Source of the DNA: a virus
Direction: 5' to 3' (one strand)
Virus record (IMG/VR): IMGVR_UViG_3300047649_000085
Span: 1-42,417 of that record
Length of the DNA stretch: 42,417 nucleotides
A model generated the notes under the pieces. The model worked only from the letters and a program-made list of their open reading frames with translations, made no database searches and had not been told where the DNA came from. Both the position numbers and the translations under genes were made by a program. The stretch's first letter is position 1. Each line of letters starts with the position of its first letter. Of this stretch, positions 36,047 through 42,417 are shown piece after piece.

Positions 36047-37313
36047 CGAAGCAAGACAGGCGCTCCGGCTCCGGCTGCTTGCGAACAAGGCGTCAATCAA
36101 GAAGCTGCCGAAGATTCTTGAGCAACTCAGCTCTGATGACAGGCTCCGGCACTTGTTTGCTTTCTACAAAGCCCATACAGGAAGGTGGGCAGGACGCGGG
36201 GCACAGCCTCAGAACCTCAAAGCCGCACGCACCAAGGAAGAGAAAGCCATGGTGGGCACGGTTATCAAGCTACTGGAGCAAGGGGAAGAGGTGGCGGACC
36301 TGGACGCGGTGTCCCTGGCCCTTCGTTCTCTCATCACGGCACCCAAGGGCAAGAAGCTGGTTTATGGGGACTTCAAGTCCGTGGAGAATCGCGGGCTTGC
36401 TTGGGCTGCCGGTTGTGAAGCCATGATGAAGGTCTATGAGGAAGGCAAGGACCCTTACATTGACTTTGCCGCCCGGATGGAGGGCTGTGATTACGCGGAC
36501 GTAACGGCAGAGATGCGGCAGCAAGCCAAGCCCGGCACTCTCGGGTGTGGCTTTGGCCTTGGAGGTGGTCAGCTCATCCGCAAGTGTAAGTGTGCATGTA
36601 AACACACGTGGAATGTCCCCGGTGACTTTGAGGGCCTTGCACAGTGTCCAGTGTGCTCCAAGTCTGTGGCTCCGGGCCTTATCACCAAGACCGGGCTTTG
36701 GCGCTATGCGGAGATGATGGGCATTGACCTCAGCCAAGAGCAAGCCAAAACGCAAGTGGAAGCCTTCCGGGACACCTTCATGGAGGTTGCGCGTTGGTGG
36801 TATCACCTGGAGGACGCCTTTGCCCAAGCGTGCTTGAAGCGGCGCAACCAATACGTCACCTCAGACCTCAACGGCGTGCGTGCTTGTCACCTTGTCTTTA
36901 GGTATCAGGACCCGGCTTTACGCATCGTGCTCCCAAGCGGGCGTGAGTTGGTGTATCCCAATGCCTATGCCCGGCAAGAGCGCAACCGCTATGGCTCACA
37001 AAAGCTAACCATCGGCTTTGAGAGCGAGCGCGGGCACGGGTGGGGATTACAGCACACCTATGGTGGAAGGCTCTGCGAAAACATCGTCCAGGCAATCGCA
37101 CGTGACTGCTTGGTTGAGGCCATGTTTTTGGTTGAGCAAGACTCCGGCCTGGAGATTGTTGGACACGTACATGATGAGTTGCTCTGTCTTGCTGATGAGT
37201 CAGACGCAACCGCACTTGACCGGCTCAACGGATACATGAGCGTAACTCCGCCGTGGGCACCCGGCCTTATCTTGGGTGCTGACGGACACGAAGGGAAGAG
37301 GTACTCAAAATGA
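36033..37313 (+). CDS. DNA polymerase A, polymerase part (separate polypeptide) with zinc-ribbon insertion
   Basis: 426 residues from ATG 36033, with GGAGG (36022-36026) six bases upstream inside the end of the exonuclease gene; the overlap is 14 bases. Motif A is VYGDFKSVENRGLAW (Asp113), motif B region is RQQAKPGTLGCGFGLGG (Arg162, Lys166), motif C is VGHVHDELL (His380-Asp381-Glu382). The N-terminal AHTGRWAGRGAQPQNLKAA is the normal family linker. Between motif B and the rest is an extra CKCACKHTW...CPVC segment (about 185-208), a probable zinc ribbon in the fingers. With the 273-residue part it would form a two-subunit replicative polymerase. Confidence 0.9.
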   Translation: MSMTNEARQALRLRLLANKASIKKLPKILEQLSSDDRLRHLFAFYKAHTGRWAGRGAQPQNLKAARTKEEKAMVGTVIKLLEQGEEVADLDAVSLALRSLITAPKGKKLVYGDFKSVENRGLAWAAGCEAMMKVYEEGKDPYIDFAARMEGCDYADVTAEMRQQAKPGTLGCGFGLGGGQLIRKCKCACKHTWNVPGDFEGLAQCPVCSKSVAPGLITKTGLWRYAEMMGIDLSQEQAKTQVEAFRDTFMEVARWWYHLEDAFAQACLKRRNQYVTSDLNGVRACHLVFRYQDPALRIVLPSGRELVYPNAYARQERNRYGSQKLTIGFESERGHGWGLQHTYGGRLCENIVQAIARDCLVEAMFLVEQDSGLEIVGHVHDELLCLADESDATALDRLNGYMSVTPPWAPGLILGADGHEGKRYSK

Positions 37314-37942
37314 AAGCAGCAATTCTCACTTGGCTGAAAGCTAACGCGGCCAAGCATGTTGAGGCCATCATCATTGCTTCTGCTCTTATCTTCGTTGGGC
37401 GCATGTGGCTCCAGGAGCATGACGCCCGCACGAAGGCTGACGCCACAGTCAAGACAGCTCAAGTCCAGATTGACACACTTGCCAAACAACAGACGGCCAC
37501 AGCACAAGCGGCCAAGGTTGAGGTGACCATCCTTCAGAAGCAAGCGGACGCTGTGAAGACAGCACCGCAAGCTGTCCAGGCTCTACAGAAGGACCCGGAG
37601 GTTAAGGCTGTGTTGCCGTCTCTCACCACGGTGCCGGACGCACCGGACACGGTGAAGGTCAACGCCCTGGACTTGTTTAAAGGCGTTAACCAATGTGAGC
37701 AAGACGCGGTGAACGTGGGCGCATGTACGAAAGAGCTGACCATCCAAAAGCAGATAACTACAGAGAAGGATGTCCAGATTGTTGCGCTCAAGGCCAAGCC
37801 TAAGTTTTTGCACCGCCTTGCCAAGGCGGGCAAGGTAATTGGCTGCTCAGCGGCGGGCGGCTTTGTTGGAAGTTATCTCAAAGGTGGTCAAGGTGCCGCA
37901 ATCGGGGCCGCCGCTGGAGCGGGTATATGCCAAGCATTTTAG
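37310..37942 (+). CDS. Membrane protein with coiled coil and C-terminal glycine zipper
   Basis: 210 residues. An N-terminal transmembrane helix (VEAIIIASALIFVGRMWL) is followed by a long Ala/Gln/Lys coiled coil (TVKTAQVQIDTLAKQQTATA and on), a middle with two cysteines (QCEQDAVNVGAC), and a glycine-zipper tail (AAGGFVGSYLKGGQGAAIGA). Glycine zippers pack membrane helices or form pores. It is coupled to the polymerase gene (ATGA), and its end overlaps the HTH gene. Spanin-like, phage exclusion and toxin-like roles are all conceivable; no family is recognised. Confidence 0.78.
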   Translation: MKAAILTWLKANAAKHVEAIIIASALIFVGRMWLQEHDARTKADATVKTAQVQIDTLAKQQTATAQAAKVEVTILQKQADAVKTAPQAVQALQKDPEVKAVLPSLTTVPDAPDTVKVNALDLFKGVNQCEQDAVNVGACTKELTIQKQITTEKDVQIVALKAKPKFLHRLAKAGKVIGCSAAGGFVGSYLKGGQGAAIGAAAGAGICQAF

Positions 37943-38139
37943 ACAAACCGGCAATGACAGTGCCGGAGGTTGCCGCGCTAACCGGACTATCCCGGCAGAC
38001 AATCACACGGATGTTTGAAGGAGAGCGGGGCGTCCTTATCTTGGGCCGTCCCGAGTCCAAGCACAAACAGCGGTATAGAAGTATCCGCATACCACGCGCC
38101 GTTTATGAGCGCGTCATTGGGAGGCTTGAAGTCAGATGA
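37927..38139 (+). CDS. Helix-turn-helix protein, excisionase/MerR-like
   Basis: 70 residues. The winged-helix pattern MTVPEVAALTGLSRQTITRM, FEGERGV, and RSIRIPRAVYERVI is that of HTH_17/excisionase-like proteins. GGAG lies upstream within the previous gene. It may be the directionality factor for the integrase or a regulator of this operon. It is coupled to the HD gene by ATGA. Confidence 0.82.
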   Translation: MPSILDKPAMTVPEVAALTGLSRQTITRMFEGERGVLILGRPESKHKQRYRSIRIPRAVYERVIGRLEVR

Positions 38140-38651
38140 CAAACATTGAAAAACTACGCGGCTTGGTTCACACGTTGCCCCTTCGATACCAAGGCATGTG
38201 TTTGTACGTCCTGAATGACCCACGCTTCCTTGAGGCCCCGGCCTCCGCTGGACATCATCCCGGCCCACACCAACAGCCGGGCGGGTTGGTCCTTCATACC
38301 TTGGAGGTGGCACAAGCGGCAATCGCTTTGGCAAGACCGAATGTCACGCTTGCAAACCGCGCCTTGGTTGCTGCCCTGTTCCATGATTACGGGAAGATTC
38401 ATGAGTATGCCTTCACCGCTGATGGAGTTGACAAGCTGCCTTTTCAGCGGCGCACGGGTCATGTTGTCTGGAGTTGGGCGGCCTTCCTGGAGATGGCTAA
38501 AAACCTCACGCCTGAAGAGACAGAAGACATTGGACACGCTTTGTTAGCTCATCACGGGCGTAGAGAGTGGGGCAGCCCGGTTGAACCTCAGACGCGGCTT
38601 GCATACATCATCCACACGGCGGACATGATGTCCGCAAGGGGAATCCAATGA
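38136..38651 (+). CDS. HD-domain phosphohydrolase
   Basis: 171 residues. Metal ligands: His54 in GGLVLHTLEVAQ, His83-Asp84 in ALFHDYGKIHEY, LLAHHGRREW, and IIHTADMMS near the C terminus. The arrangement is like the YhaM/HD family with substrates such as nucleotides or RNA/DNA ends. It is coupled to a nucleotidyltransferase gene, which suggests a shared nucleotide substrate or end-modification pathway. Confidence 0.87.
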   Translation: MTNIEKLRGLVHTLPLRYQGMCLYVLNDPRFLEAPASAGHHPGPHQQPGGLVLHTLEVAQAAIALARPNVTLANRALVAALFHDYGKIHEYAFTADGVDKLPFQRRTGHVVWSWAAFLEMAKNLTPEETEDIGHALLAHHGRREWGSPVEPQTRLAYIIHTADMMSARGIQ

Positions 38652-39295
38652 TTGAAACTTTGACAGCACTTGAAGTCATGGGCGTGCTCAACCAACTCCC
38701 GGACGTGGTTGTCTCACAGTTGCGCCGGGAGGATGTGGTCCTTGCGGGTGGCATCATCCGTGACACTGTGGCCGGGCTGCCGGTCAAGGATGTGGACATC
38801 TTCTGTCACAGCGCGGAGCAAGCGGAGCGCCTTGCGTTGGAGGCGTCCCCGTTTGTCAAGCACTCTTTGTTTGCTTATTCGGTTGAGCTGTCCATCCCGG
38901 TCCAATACGTCTTTTACAAGGAATACGCGGACGCGGAGGACCTCATCAGTCAGTTTGATTTTAGGGCGTGCTGTGCCGGTATCTGTTGGGTGTTCCCGCA
39001 ATGGGATAGCCCATGCGAAGGGGATGCCCCGGAGCGGGGCCGGGCGTCCGGTAGTTGGGCGGGCGTAGCTCTTAAGGGATTCCACGCCGATTGTTTGTCC
39101 CGTGAGTTGCACTTCATGTCCCAAGCGAAGGACGCGGGCAAGCTGACGGCCTTGGACCGTGCGCTCAAGCTATCACGCAAGGGTTGGATGCTGAGCACCG
39201 GGGAAGCCGCCGCTATCATCACGCACTTTGAGCCAACCTTTGAGCCGGAGCGTGTCCGCTATGCCTTCCGGCCTGGATATGGAGGTCACCGCTGA
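38648..39295 (+). CDS. Nucleotidyltransferase (poly(A) polymerase / CCA-adding head-like)
   Basis: 215 residues. The active site VLAGGIIRDTVAGLPVKDVD (31-50) gives the GG...RD...DxD pattern (Gly34-Gly35, Asp48, Asp50) of class II-type nucleotidyltransferases. The remainder (FDFRACCAGICWVF, DRALKLSRKGWML) resembles the helical neck. There is no RNA-binding body like full CCA enzymes, so the substrate is unknown. It is coupled to the HD gene before and the zinc-finger gene after. Confidence 0.82.
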   Translation: MIETLTALEVMGVLNQLPDVVVSQLRREDVVLAGGIIRDTVAGLPVKDVDIFCHSAEQAERLALEASPFVKHSLFAYSVELSIPVQYVFYKEYADAEDLISQFDFRACCAGICWVFPQWDSPCEGDAPERGRASGSWAGVALKGFHADCLSRELHFMSQAKDAGKLTALDRALKLSRKGWMLSTGEAAAIITHFEPTFEPERVRYAFRPGYGGHR

Positions 39296-39558
39296 TGTGT
39301 CAAGCAACTTGCGGCCCTTGCTTGGTGGGTTGTGCCAAGTGCGGAGCTAGTTTCTATGAGGACGCGGCCCATACGTGTCTTGTGCGTGTGCCTTTCAAAG
39401 TGTGGCTCAAAGACTTACGCGCACGAGCGGCAGAACCTTTGCCCGTCAATCCGCTCTTTCGCACTATGCGAGAGGCAACGCGGGCAATGAGCCGTTGGCC
39501 CGTGTGGAAACTCCGCTATGTGTGGGCGGACGAATTTAGGCACAGCGTGGAGGCTTAG
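39295..39558 (+). CDS. Small zinc-finger protein
   Basis: 87 residues. The N terminus has CQATCGPCLVGCAKCGASFY...HTC, several cysteine pairs for zinc. The C-terminal part (FKVWLKDLRARAAEPLPVNP and on) is basic. It is coupled (TGATG) to the nucleotidyltransferase and may be its nucleic acid-binding partner. Confidence 0.68.
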   Translation: MCQATCGPCLVGCAKCGASFYEDAAHTCLVRVPFKVWLKDLRARAAEPLPVNPLFRTMREATRAMSRWPVWKLRYVWADEFRHSVEA

Positions 39559-39560
39559 AA

Positions 39561-40505
39561 GTGAACCATAAACCGATGTTGGCTGTTGACTGCGGAGGGC
39601 TTGAGGCTCTCCGCTTTCCTTTGATAGCGTCTCCCAAACTGGACGGTGTGCGAGCGATCACCACAGCCGGGCCTATCCTGTCCCGGTCATTGAAGCCCAT
39701 TCCCAACGTCAACGTCCAAGCGTTGTTTGAGGGCTTGCCGCTTGACCTTGATGGTGAGCTGTTGGCCGGGGACCCGTGCGCACCGGATGTGTACAGGAAG
39801 ACCGTCTCCATGGTCATGTCTGATGACAAACCTATTGACGGCCTTGTGTACCACGTCTTTGACATTCAGGAAGAGGGCGTCCCGTTCCATGAGCGGCTTG
39901 CCCACGTGTCTGCCATCTTTGACGGGTTGGACAATGTGGCAGCCATCAGCATGGTGCCCCAAGTGACGGTCAACTCTCTTGAAGAGCTGCTTGAGTATGA
40001 GGACCGTTGGGTTGGTATGGGATATGAGGGCGTCATCCTTCGCAAACTGGACGGCCCATACAAGCACGGGCGCTCCACGGTCAAGGAAGGATACCTCTTG
40101 AAGCTGAAGAGGTTTGTTGACGGTGAGGGCTTGGTCCTTGGTGTAACAGAGCTGATGCACAACGGCAACGCTGCCAAGAAAAACGCATTGGGACGCACGG
40201 AGCGGAGCCACAAGAAAGCAGGGATGAAGCCAACCGGCACCATGGGCACGTTGGTTGCGGTGGACACCGAGTCGGGCGTTGAGTTTGAGATTGGTACAGG
40301 CTTCACAGCACTTGAGCGGCGGCTATTGTTTCCGAAAAGTGGCCGCGTCATTGGACACACAGAAGATAAGGCACCTATTTACGCGCTGGAGAATGTACCG
40401 GGCGGACATGGGGACTTAGCCAAGTACAAGCACTTTCCCTGTGGAGCAAAGGACAAGCCACGGCACGCGGTCTTTCTAGGATGGAGGGACGCACGTGACA
40501 TCTAA
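39561..40505 (+). CDS. ATP-dependent DNA ligase
   Basis: 314 residues from GTG 39561, with GGAGG seven bases upstream. Motif I SPKLDGVRA has the AMP-accepting Lys26; motif III LDGELL, motif IV GYEGVILRK and motif V YLLKLKR are in order, and an OB-fold C-terminal domain follows (MGTLVAVDTESGVEFEIG). Small T7-like ligases seal Okazaki nicks. The next gene begins within its last codons. Confidence 0.92.
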   Translation: MNHKPMLAVDCGGLEALRFPLIASPKLDGVRAITTAGPILSRSLKPIPNVNVQALFEGLPLDLDGELLAGDPCAPDVYRKTVSMVMSDDKPIDGLVYHVFDIQEEGVPFHERLAHVSAIFDGLDNVAAISMVPQVTVNSLEELLEYEDRWVGMGYEGVILRKLDGPYKHGRSTVKEGYLLKLKRFVDGEGLVLGVTELMHNGNAAKKNALGRTERSHKKAGMKPTGTMGTLVAVDTESGVEFEIGTGFTALERRLLFPKSGRVIGHTEDKAPIYALENVPGGHGDLAKYKHFPCGAKDKPRHAVFLGWRDARDI

Positions 40506-41190
40506 AAAGGCAGCGTCCCGGCCCGCTAAGGTACTACCAAGGCCGCCGTGGACCAAGACCGTAGGTCAGCCGTGCTCTTTCTTCCATGAAGGCGGGCACG
40601 GTCCAAGCTATTGGGCACGCGGGTGGCGTTACGGCATCATCATGGAGGTGCCCATCAAGGGGCAGCACAAGGGTTGGCTCCGCGTGGAAGTCCCGGTCAA
40701 GTTGTACGGGTGGGATGAAACAAAAGGCGGATACTACGCACGGCCCTGTGAGCGTGCGTGGGTCAACGCGCACAACGTCAATGAGCCGTGGGACTTCATA
40801 TACCACGGGCCAAAGTTACATGAAGAGGTGGCAGAAAGGGCAGCGGCCAAAGCAGAGGATGAAGAAAAGGCGGAGGCTATTCAGAGACGCCCATCACGTC
40901 AAGATTCTCTTTCCAAACCTTCCCCTTCTTGTCCGTCACGGTCACGTCAAGCCGCCGCTCCGTCAACTTCAAAACGGGATAGTCCTGTCCGACCTGGACA
41001 AGATGCGTCCCCCAAGACTTCATCTGTTGTAGGGAGTAGGTCTTCCCGTCAACCGTCCCGGAAACAACAATCACCCGGAAAGCACGGGACACGGGCGCGG
41101 GGTCCGTTGGTTGCAACTCCCGTACAGCCGTCACGTGGAGGCTCTGTCCAAAAGCAGAAGCCGAAAGGACGAAAAGCAAAGGCAGCATAA
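40495..41190 (+). CDS. Unknown protein; C-terminal half overlaps an antisense gene
   Basis: 231 residues from GTG 40495, overlapping the ligase stop by 11 bases. The first about 125 residues (HEGGHGPSYWARGWRYGIIM, WLRVEVPVKLYGWDETKGGY) look like a genuine folded domain with aromatic and glycine-rich strands. From about residue 128 the sequence becomes Ser/Pro/Arg/Lys-rich and lies opposite the minus-strand gene 40877-41200. This low-complexity tail may be a frame extension that arose when the antisense gene was acquired. Family unknown. Confidence 0.65.
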   Translation: MTSKKAASRPAKVLPRPPWTKTVGQPCSFFHEGGHGPSYWARGWRYGIIMEVPIKGQHKGWLRVEVPVKLYGWDETKGGYYARPCERAWVNAHNVNEPWDFIYHGPKLHEEVAERAAAKAEDEEKAEAIQRRPSRQDSLSKPSPSCPSRSRQAAAPSTSKRDSPVRPGQDASPKTSSVVGSRSSRQPSRKQQSPGKHGTRARGPLVATPVQPSRGGSVQKQKPKGRKAKAA

Positions 41191-41200
41191 ACCGTTTCAT
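40877..41200 (-). CDS. Secreted small protein, candidate lysogenic cargo gene
   Basis: 107 residues. The signal peptide MKRFMLPLLFVLSASAFGQS has a basic start, hydrophobic core and AFG-Q cleavage site. The mature part (RVIVVSGTVDGKTYSLQQMK, VQVGQDYPVLKL, VTVTDKKGKVWKENLDVMG) reads as a compact beta domain. GAGGTGG precedes the ATG. A TATAAT hexamer at 41276-41271 upstream, without a good -35, could serve as its promoter. It lies opposite the end of the rightward operon, next to the integrase and on the same strand, a usual place for cargo expressed in the lysogen. No named family is recognised. Confidence 0.75.
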   Translation of the reverse strand: MKRFMLPLLFVLSASAFGQSLHVTAVRELQPTDPAPVSRAFRVIVVSGTVDGKTYSLQQMKSWGTHLVQVGQDYPVLKLTERRLDVTVTDKKGKVWKENLDVMGVSE

Positions 41201-41214
41201 GGTTCCACCTCAAA

Positions 41215-41255
41215 GCCCACCTTGCCCATTGCGGACAGGGTGGGCGTTTTAGTTT
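41215..41255 (+). terminator. Rho-independent terminator of the rightward operon
   Basis: GCCCACC (41215-41221) pairs with GGTGGGC (41239-41245), followed by GTTTTAGTTT. It comes 25 bases after the last plus-strand stop and before the converging integrase gene, preventing transcription into it. Confidence 0.8.
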
Positions 41256-41277
41256 GTGGTCAATGCCGCAATTATAC

Positions 41278-42417
41278 TCAGTCAGCCCAAGTGCCCGTGA
41301 CGAGCGAGTCAAGCCGGTCTTGGCGGCCTTGCACCCACTTGGCATAGTGTTTCTCAGTGGTCTTGATGGACGTATGACCCAACAGCTTGGAGACTTCCTC
41401 CATGGGTACGCCCTTCTGTAGCAGCTCCACGGCAAAGGTGTCACGGAGCCGGTGAGATGTGGCAAAGCAAACACCGTCCAGCTTGGCGGCCTTAAATACC
41501 GGGGCCACATAGTACCGGCTCCACTTTCGAGTCAGTGTCTCAATCAGCTCCCCACTCCAAAAGAAAAATTTTGGGTCTTTGTTCGGGACCGCTAACAGCT
41601 CTTGCGCTATGGAGGCCGGAATTGGGACACAGACATGGACGCCCGTTTTCTGGCGGCTTGTCACAACCCGATACAACCCGGAGTGCTCCAACTCAGCCCG
41701 CTTCAGCGTCAATGCGTCCTCAATTGCAAGGCCGGAATACCGCATGAGCTGAAACAACGCCCGAGCACGGGCGGCACGGACGGAGTGCTTGACCACGCCG
41801 GGGACCGCTGCCAAAAGCCGGGCGTATTCGTCCGTGGATAGTGGCATGGTGGGGACCTCATCAATTTTGACCTTGGGTAACTGGGGGATGCGTTCCAACC
41901 ACTGTGCCTCATAGCAGTACCGGAGAAAAGAGCGGCAGCGTTCACGCACTTTGCTCCGGGTGGTGCTGCTTGGGTAAGCGCTCTCCCACGTGGCCGCGTA
42001 TCCCGTGAGCAACTCCCGGCTCAATCCCTGGACGGTAAACGTGCCGCGCCCTTCACAATAGGACCGGAGCCGGGCCAACTCACGCTCATACTTCCCAAGC
42101 ACGTCCTTGCTGATGTCCTGGACGGACTTGTCCTGAAGAAATACCGTGACAGCATCCGGCAAGAAGCGGCCCGCTTCCGTCTCTGCCTCTGGCGTTGGGG
42201 TCTTTCCGCTGAGTTGGTCTTCAAGTTTCCGCTTGGCTTTCTCTGCCTCTTCCCATGAGCGGGAGCCGGTCTTCTGCCGGTACTGCTTGCCGTTCAACGT
42301 CCATCGGAGGTGCTTAGGACATTTACACTTCCGGGAAAACTCTTCCCCGGAGTACCGGCACGGCTTTTTATCAATGAATCCATGACGGACAAAGATGGTG
42401 ATTACGGGCGTGCTCAT
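41278..42417 (-). CDS. int: Tyrosine-type integrase
   Basis: 379 residues as far as visible; the first ATG coincides with the window edge. An N-terminal zinc element (C20...CKCPKH, 31-36) precedes an arm-binding AP2-like region, a core-binding domain (about 85-175) and the catalytic domain. Catalytic residues are Arg226 (RYSGLAIEDAL), Lys257 (RQKTGV), His322-x-x-Arg325 (SHRLRD), His348 (LLGHTSIKTTEKHY) and Tyr358. It integrates and, with a directionality factor, excises the phage at the tRNA site. It is read toward the phage interior. The intact tRNA should lie just upstream, outside the window. Confidence 0.94.
   Translation of the reverse strand: MSTPVITIFVRHGFIDKKPCRYSGEEFSRKCKCPKHLRWTLNGKQYRQKTGSRSWEEAEKAKRKLEDQLSGKTPTPEAETEAGRFLPDAVTVFLQDKSVQDISKDVLGKYERELARLRSYCEGRGTFTVQGLSRELLTGYAATWESAYPSSTTRSKVRERCRSFLRYCYEAQWLERIPQLPKVKIDEVPTMPLSTDEYARLLAAVPGVVKHSVRAARARALFQLMRYSGLAIEDALTLKRAELEHSGLYRVVTSRQKTGVHVCVPIPASIAQELLAVPNKDPKFFFWSGELIETLTRKWSRYYVAPVFKAAKLDGVCFATSHRLRDTFAVELLQKGVPMEEVSKLLGHTSIKTTEKHYAKWVQGRQDRLDSLVTGTWAD

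Larger units (their letters stand above)
2135..42417. mobile_element. Integrated temperate siphophage (prophage), right end outside the window
   Basis: A full set of phage modules lies between an attachment core at 2135-2162 and a tyrosine integrase at 41278-42417: lysis, packaging, head, tail, replication, recombination and integration. The core is the 3' end of a tRNA on the minus strand. The intact tRNA is therefore expected just right of 42417, with its 3' end facing the integrase. Late genes run leftward, and early operons diverge from about 31000. HK97-type capsid, portal, protease and long-tail genes with an 805-residue tape measure indicate siphovirus morphology. No disrupted core gene was found apart from the two-part DNA polymerase, which looks functional, so the element may be inducible. 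The missing right border is the main gap. Confidence 0.93.

Noticed and set aside
1-42417. CRISPR array or insertion sequence
   Set aside because: No regularly spaced identical repeats with unique spacers and no transposase-like protein were seen on either strand.

Overview
The window is an almost complete temperate siphophage genome (prophage, about 40.3 kb) integrated next to host chromosome. Host DNA fills positions 1 to about 2134: the 5' part of a type I restriction-modification methylase gene (hsdM, running off the left edge) and an intact tRNA-Ser(GGA). At 2135-2162 lies an orphan 3' end of a second tRNA (T-arm, acceptor strand and CCA, no 5' half). This is the duplicated attachment core left when a phage integrates into a tRNA gene. 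The integrase gene sits at the right edge (41278-42417, minus), so the intact target tRNA should lie just beyond 42417. Moderately high GC, a Gram-negative style of secreted protein and the composition of the fibre and cargo proteins suggest Acidobacteriota (Terriglobia-like). That host assignment is inference only.

Layout. 2135-3193: left-end cassette with two small minus-strand genes, one a ribbon-helix-helix (RHH) protein, diverging from a plus-strand gene that has its own sigma70-type promoter. 3215-26661: one long minus-strand late block. In transcription order it holds two small membrane proteins (holin candidates), HNH endonuclease, small terminase, ParB-like protein, GH24 lysozyme, zinc-ribbon protein, large terminase, a small beta-rich protein, portal, S49 protease, HK97-type major capsid protein, three connector/terminator proteins, major tail protein with a C-terminal PASTA domain, tail chaperones joined by a -1 frameshift, gp10-like protein, a 46-residue microprotein and the tape measure. 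A tail tip resembling gene transfer agents follows (DUF2460, small protein, DUF2163/BR0599 hub, NlpC/P60 peptidase, large tail-tip protein), then a collagen-containing fibre with a signal peptide.

26753-30985: minus-strand early operon with small regulators (zinc-finger-like, sigma region 4-like), basic microproteins, a methyltransferase, a prim-pol/helicase protein and two small genes, ended by a strong Rho-independent terminator at 26682-26714. 30998-31242: control region between divergent early operons with overlapping operator palindromes and promoter-like sites. 31243-41190: plus-strand operon with nearly every gene translationally coupled. It encodes an unknown protein, endonuclease VII, a membrane peptide, Cas4/RecB-like nuclease, metallophosphoesterase, DNA methyltransferase, dNMP kinase, a family A DNA polymerase split into exonuclease and polymerase polypeptides, a glycine-zipper membrane protein, HTH protein, HD hydrolase, nucleotidyltransferase, zinc-finger protein, ATP-dependent ligase and an unknown protein. 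The operon converges on, and overlaps antisense, a minus-strand secreted-protein gene that looks like lysogenic cargo.

The most interesting points are a textbook -1 frameshift signal in the tail chaperone genes, the split polymerase with an inserted zinc-ribbon, the PASTA-tailed tail tube, strong terminators placed just before gene blocks that lack an evident promoter (suggesting antitermination), a structured probable replication origin after the primase gene, and a coupled HTH-HD-nucleotidyltransferase-zinc cluster of unknown purpose.
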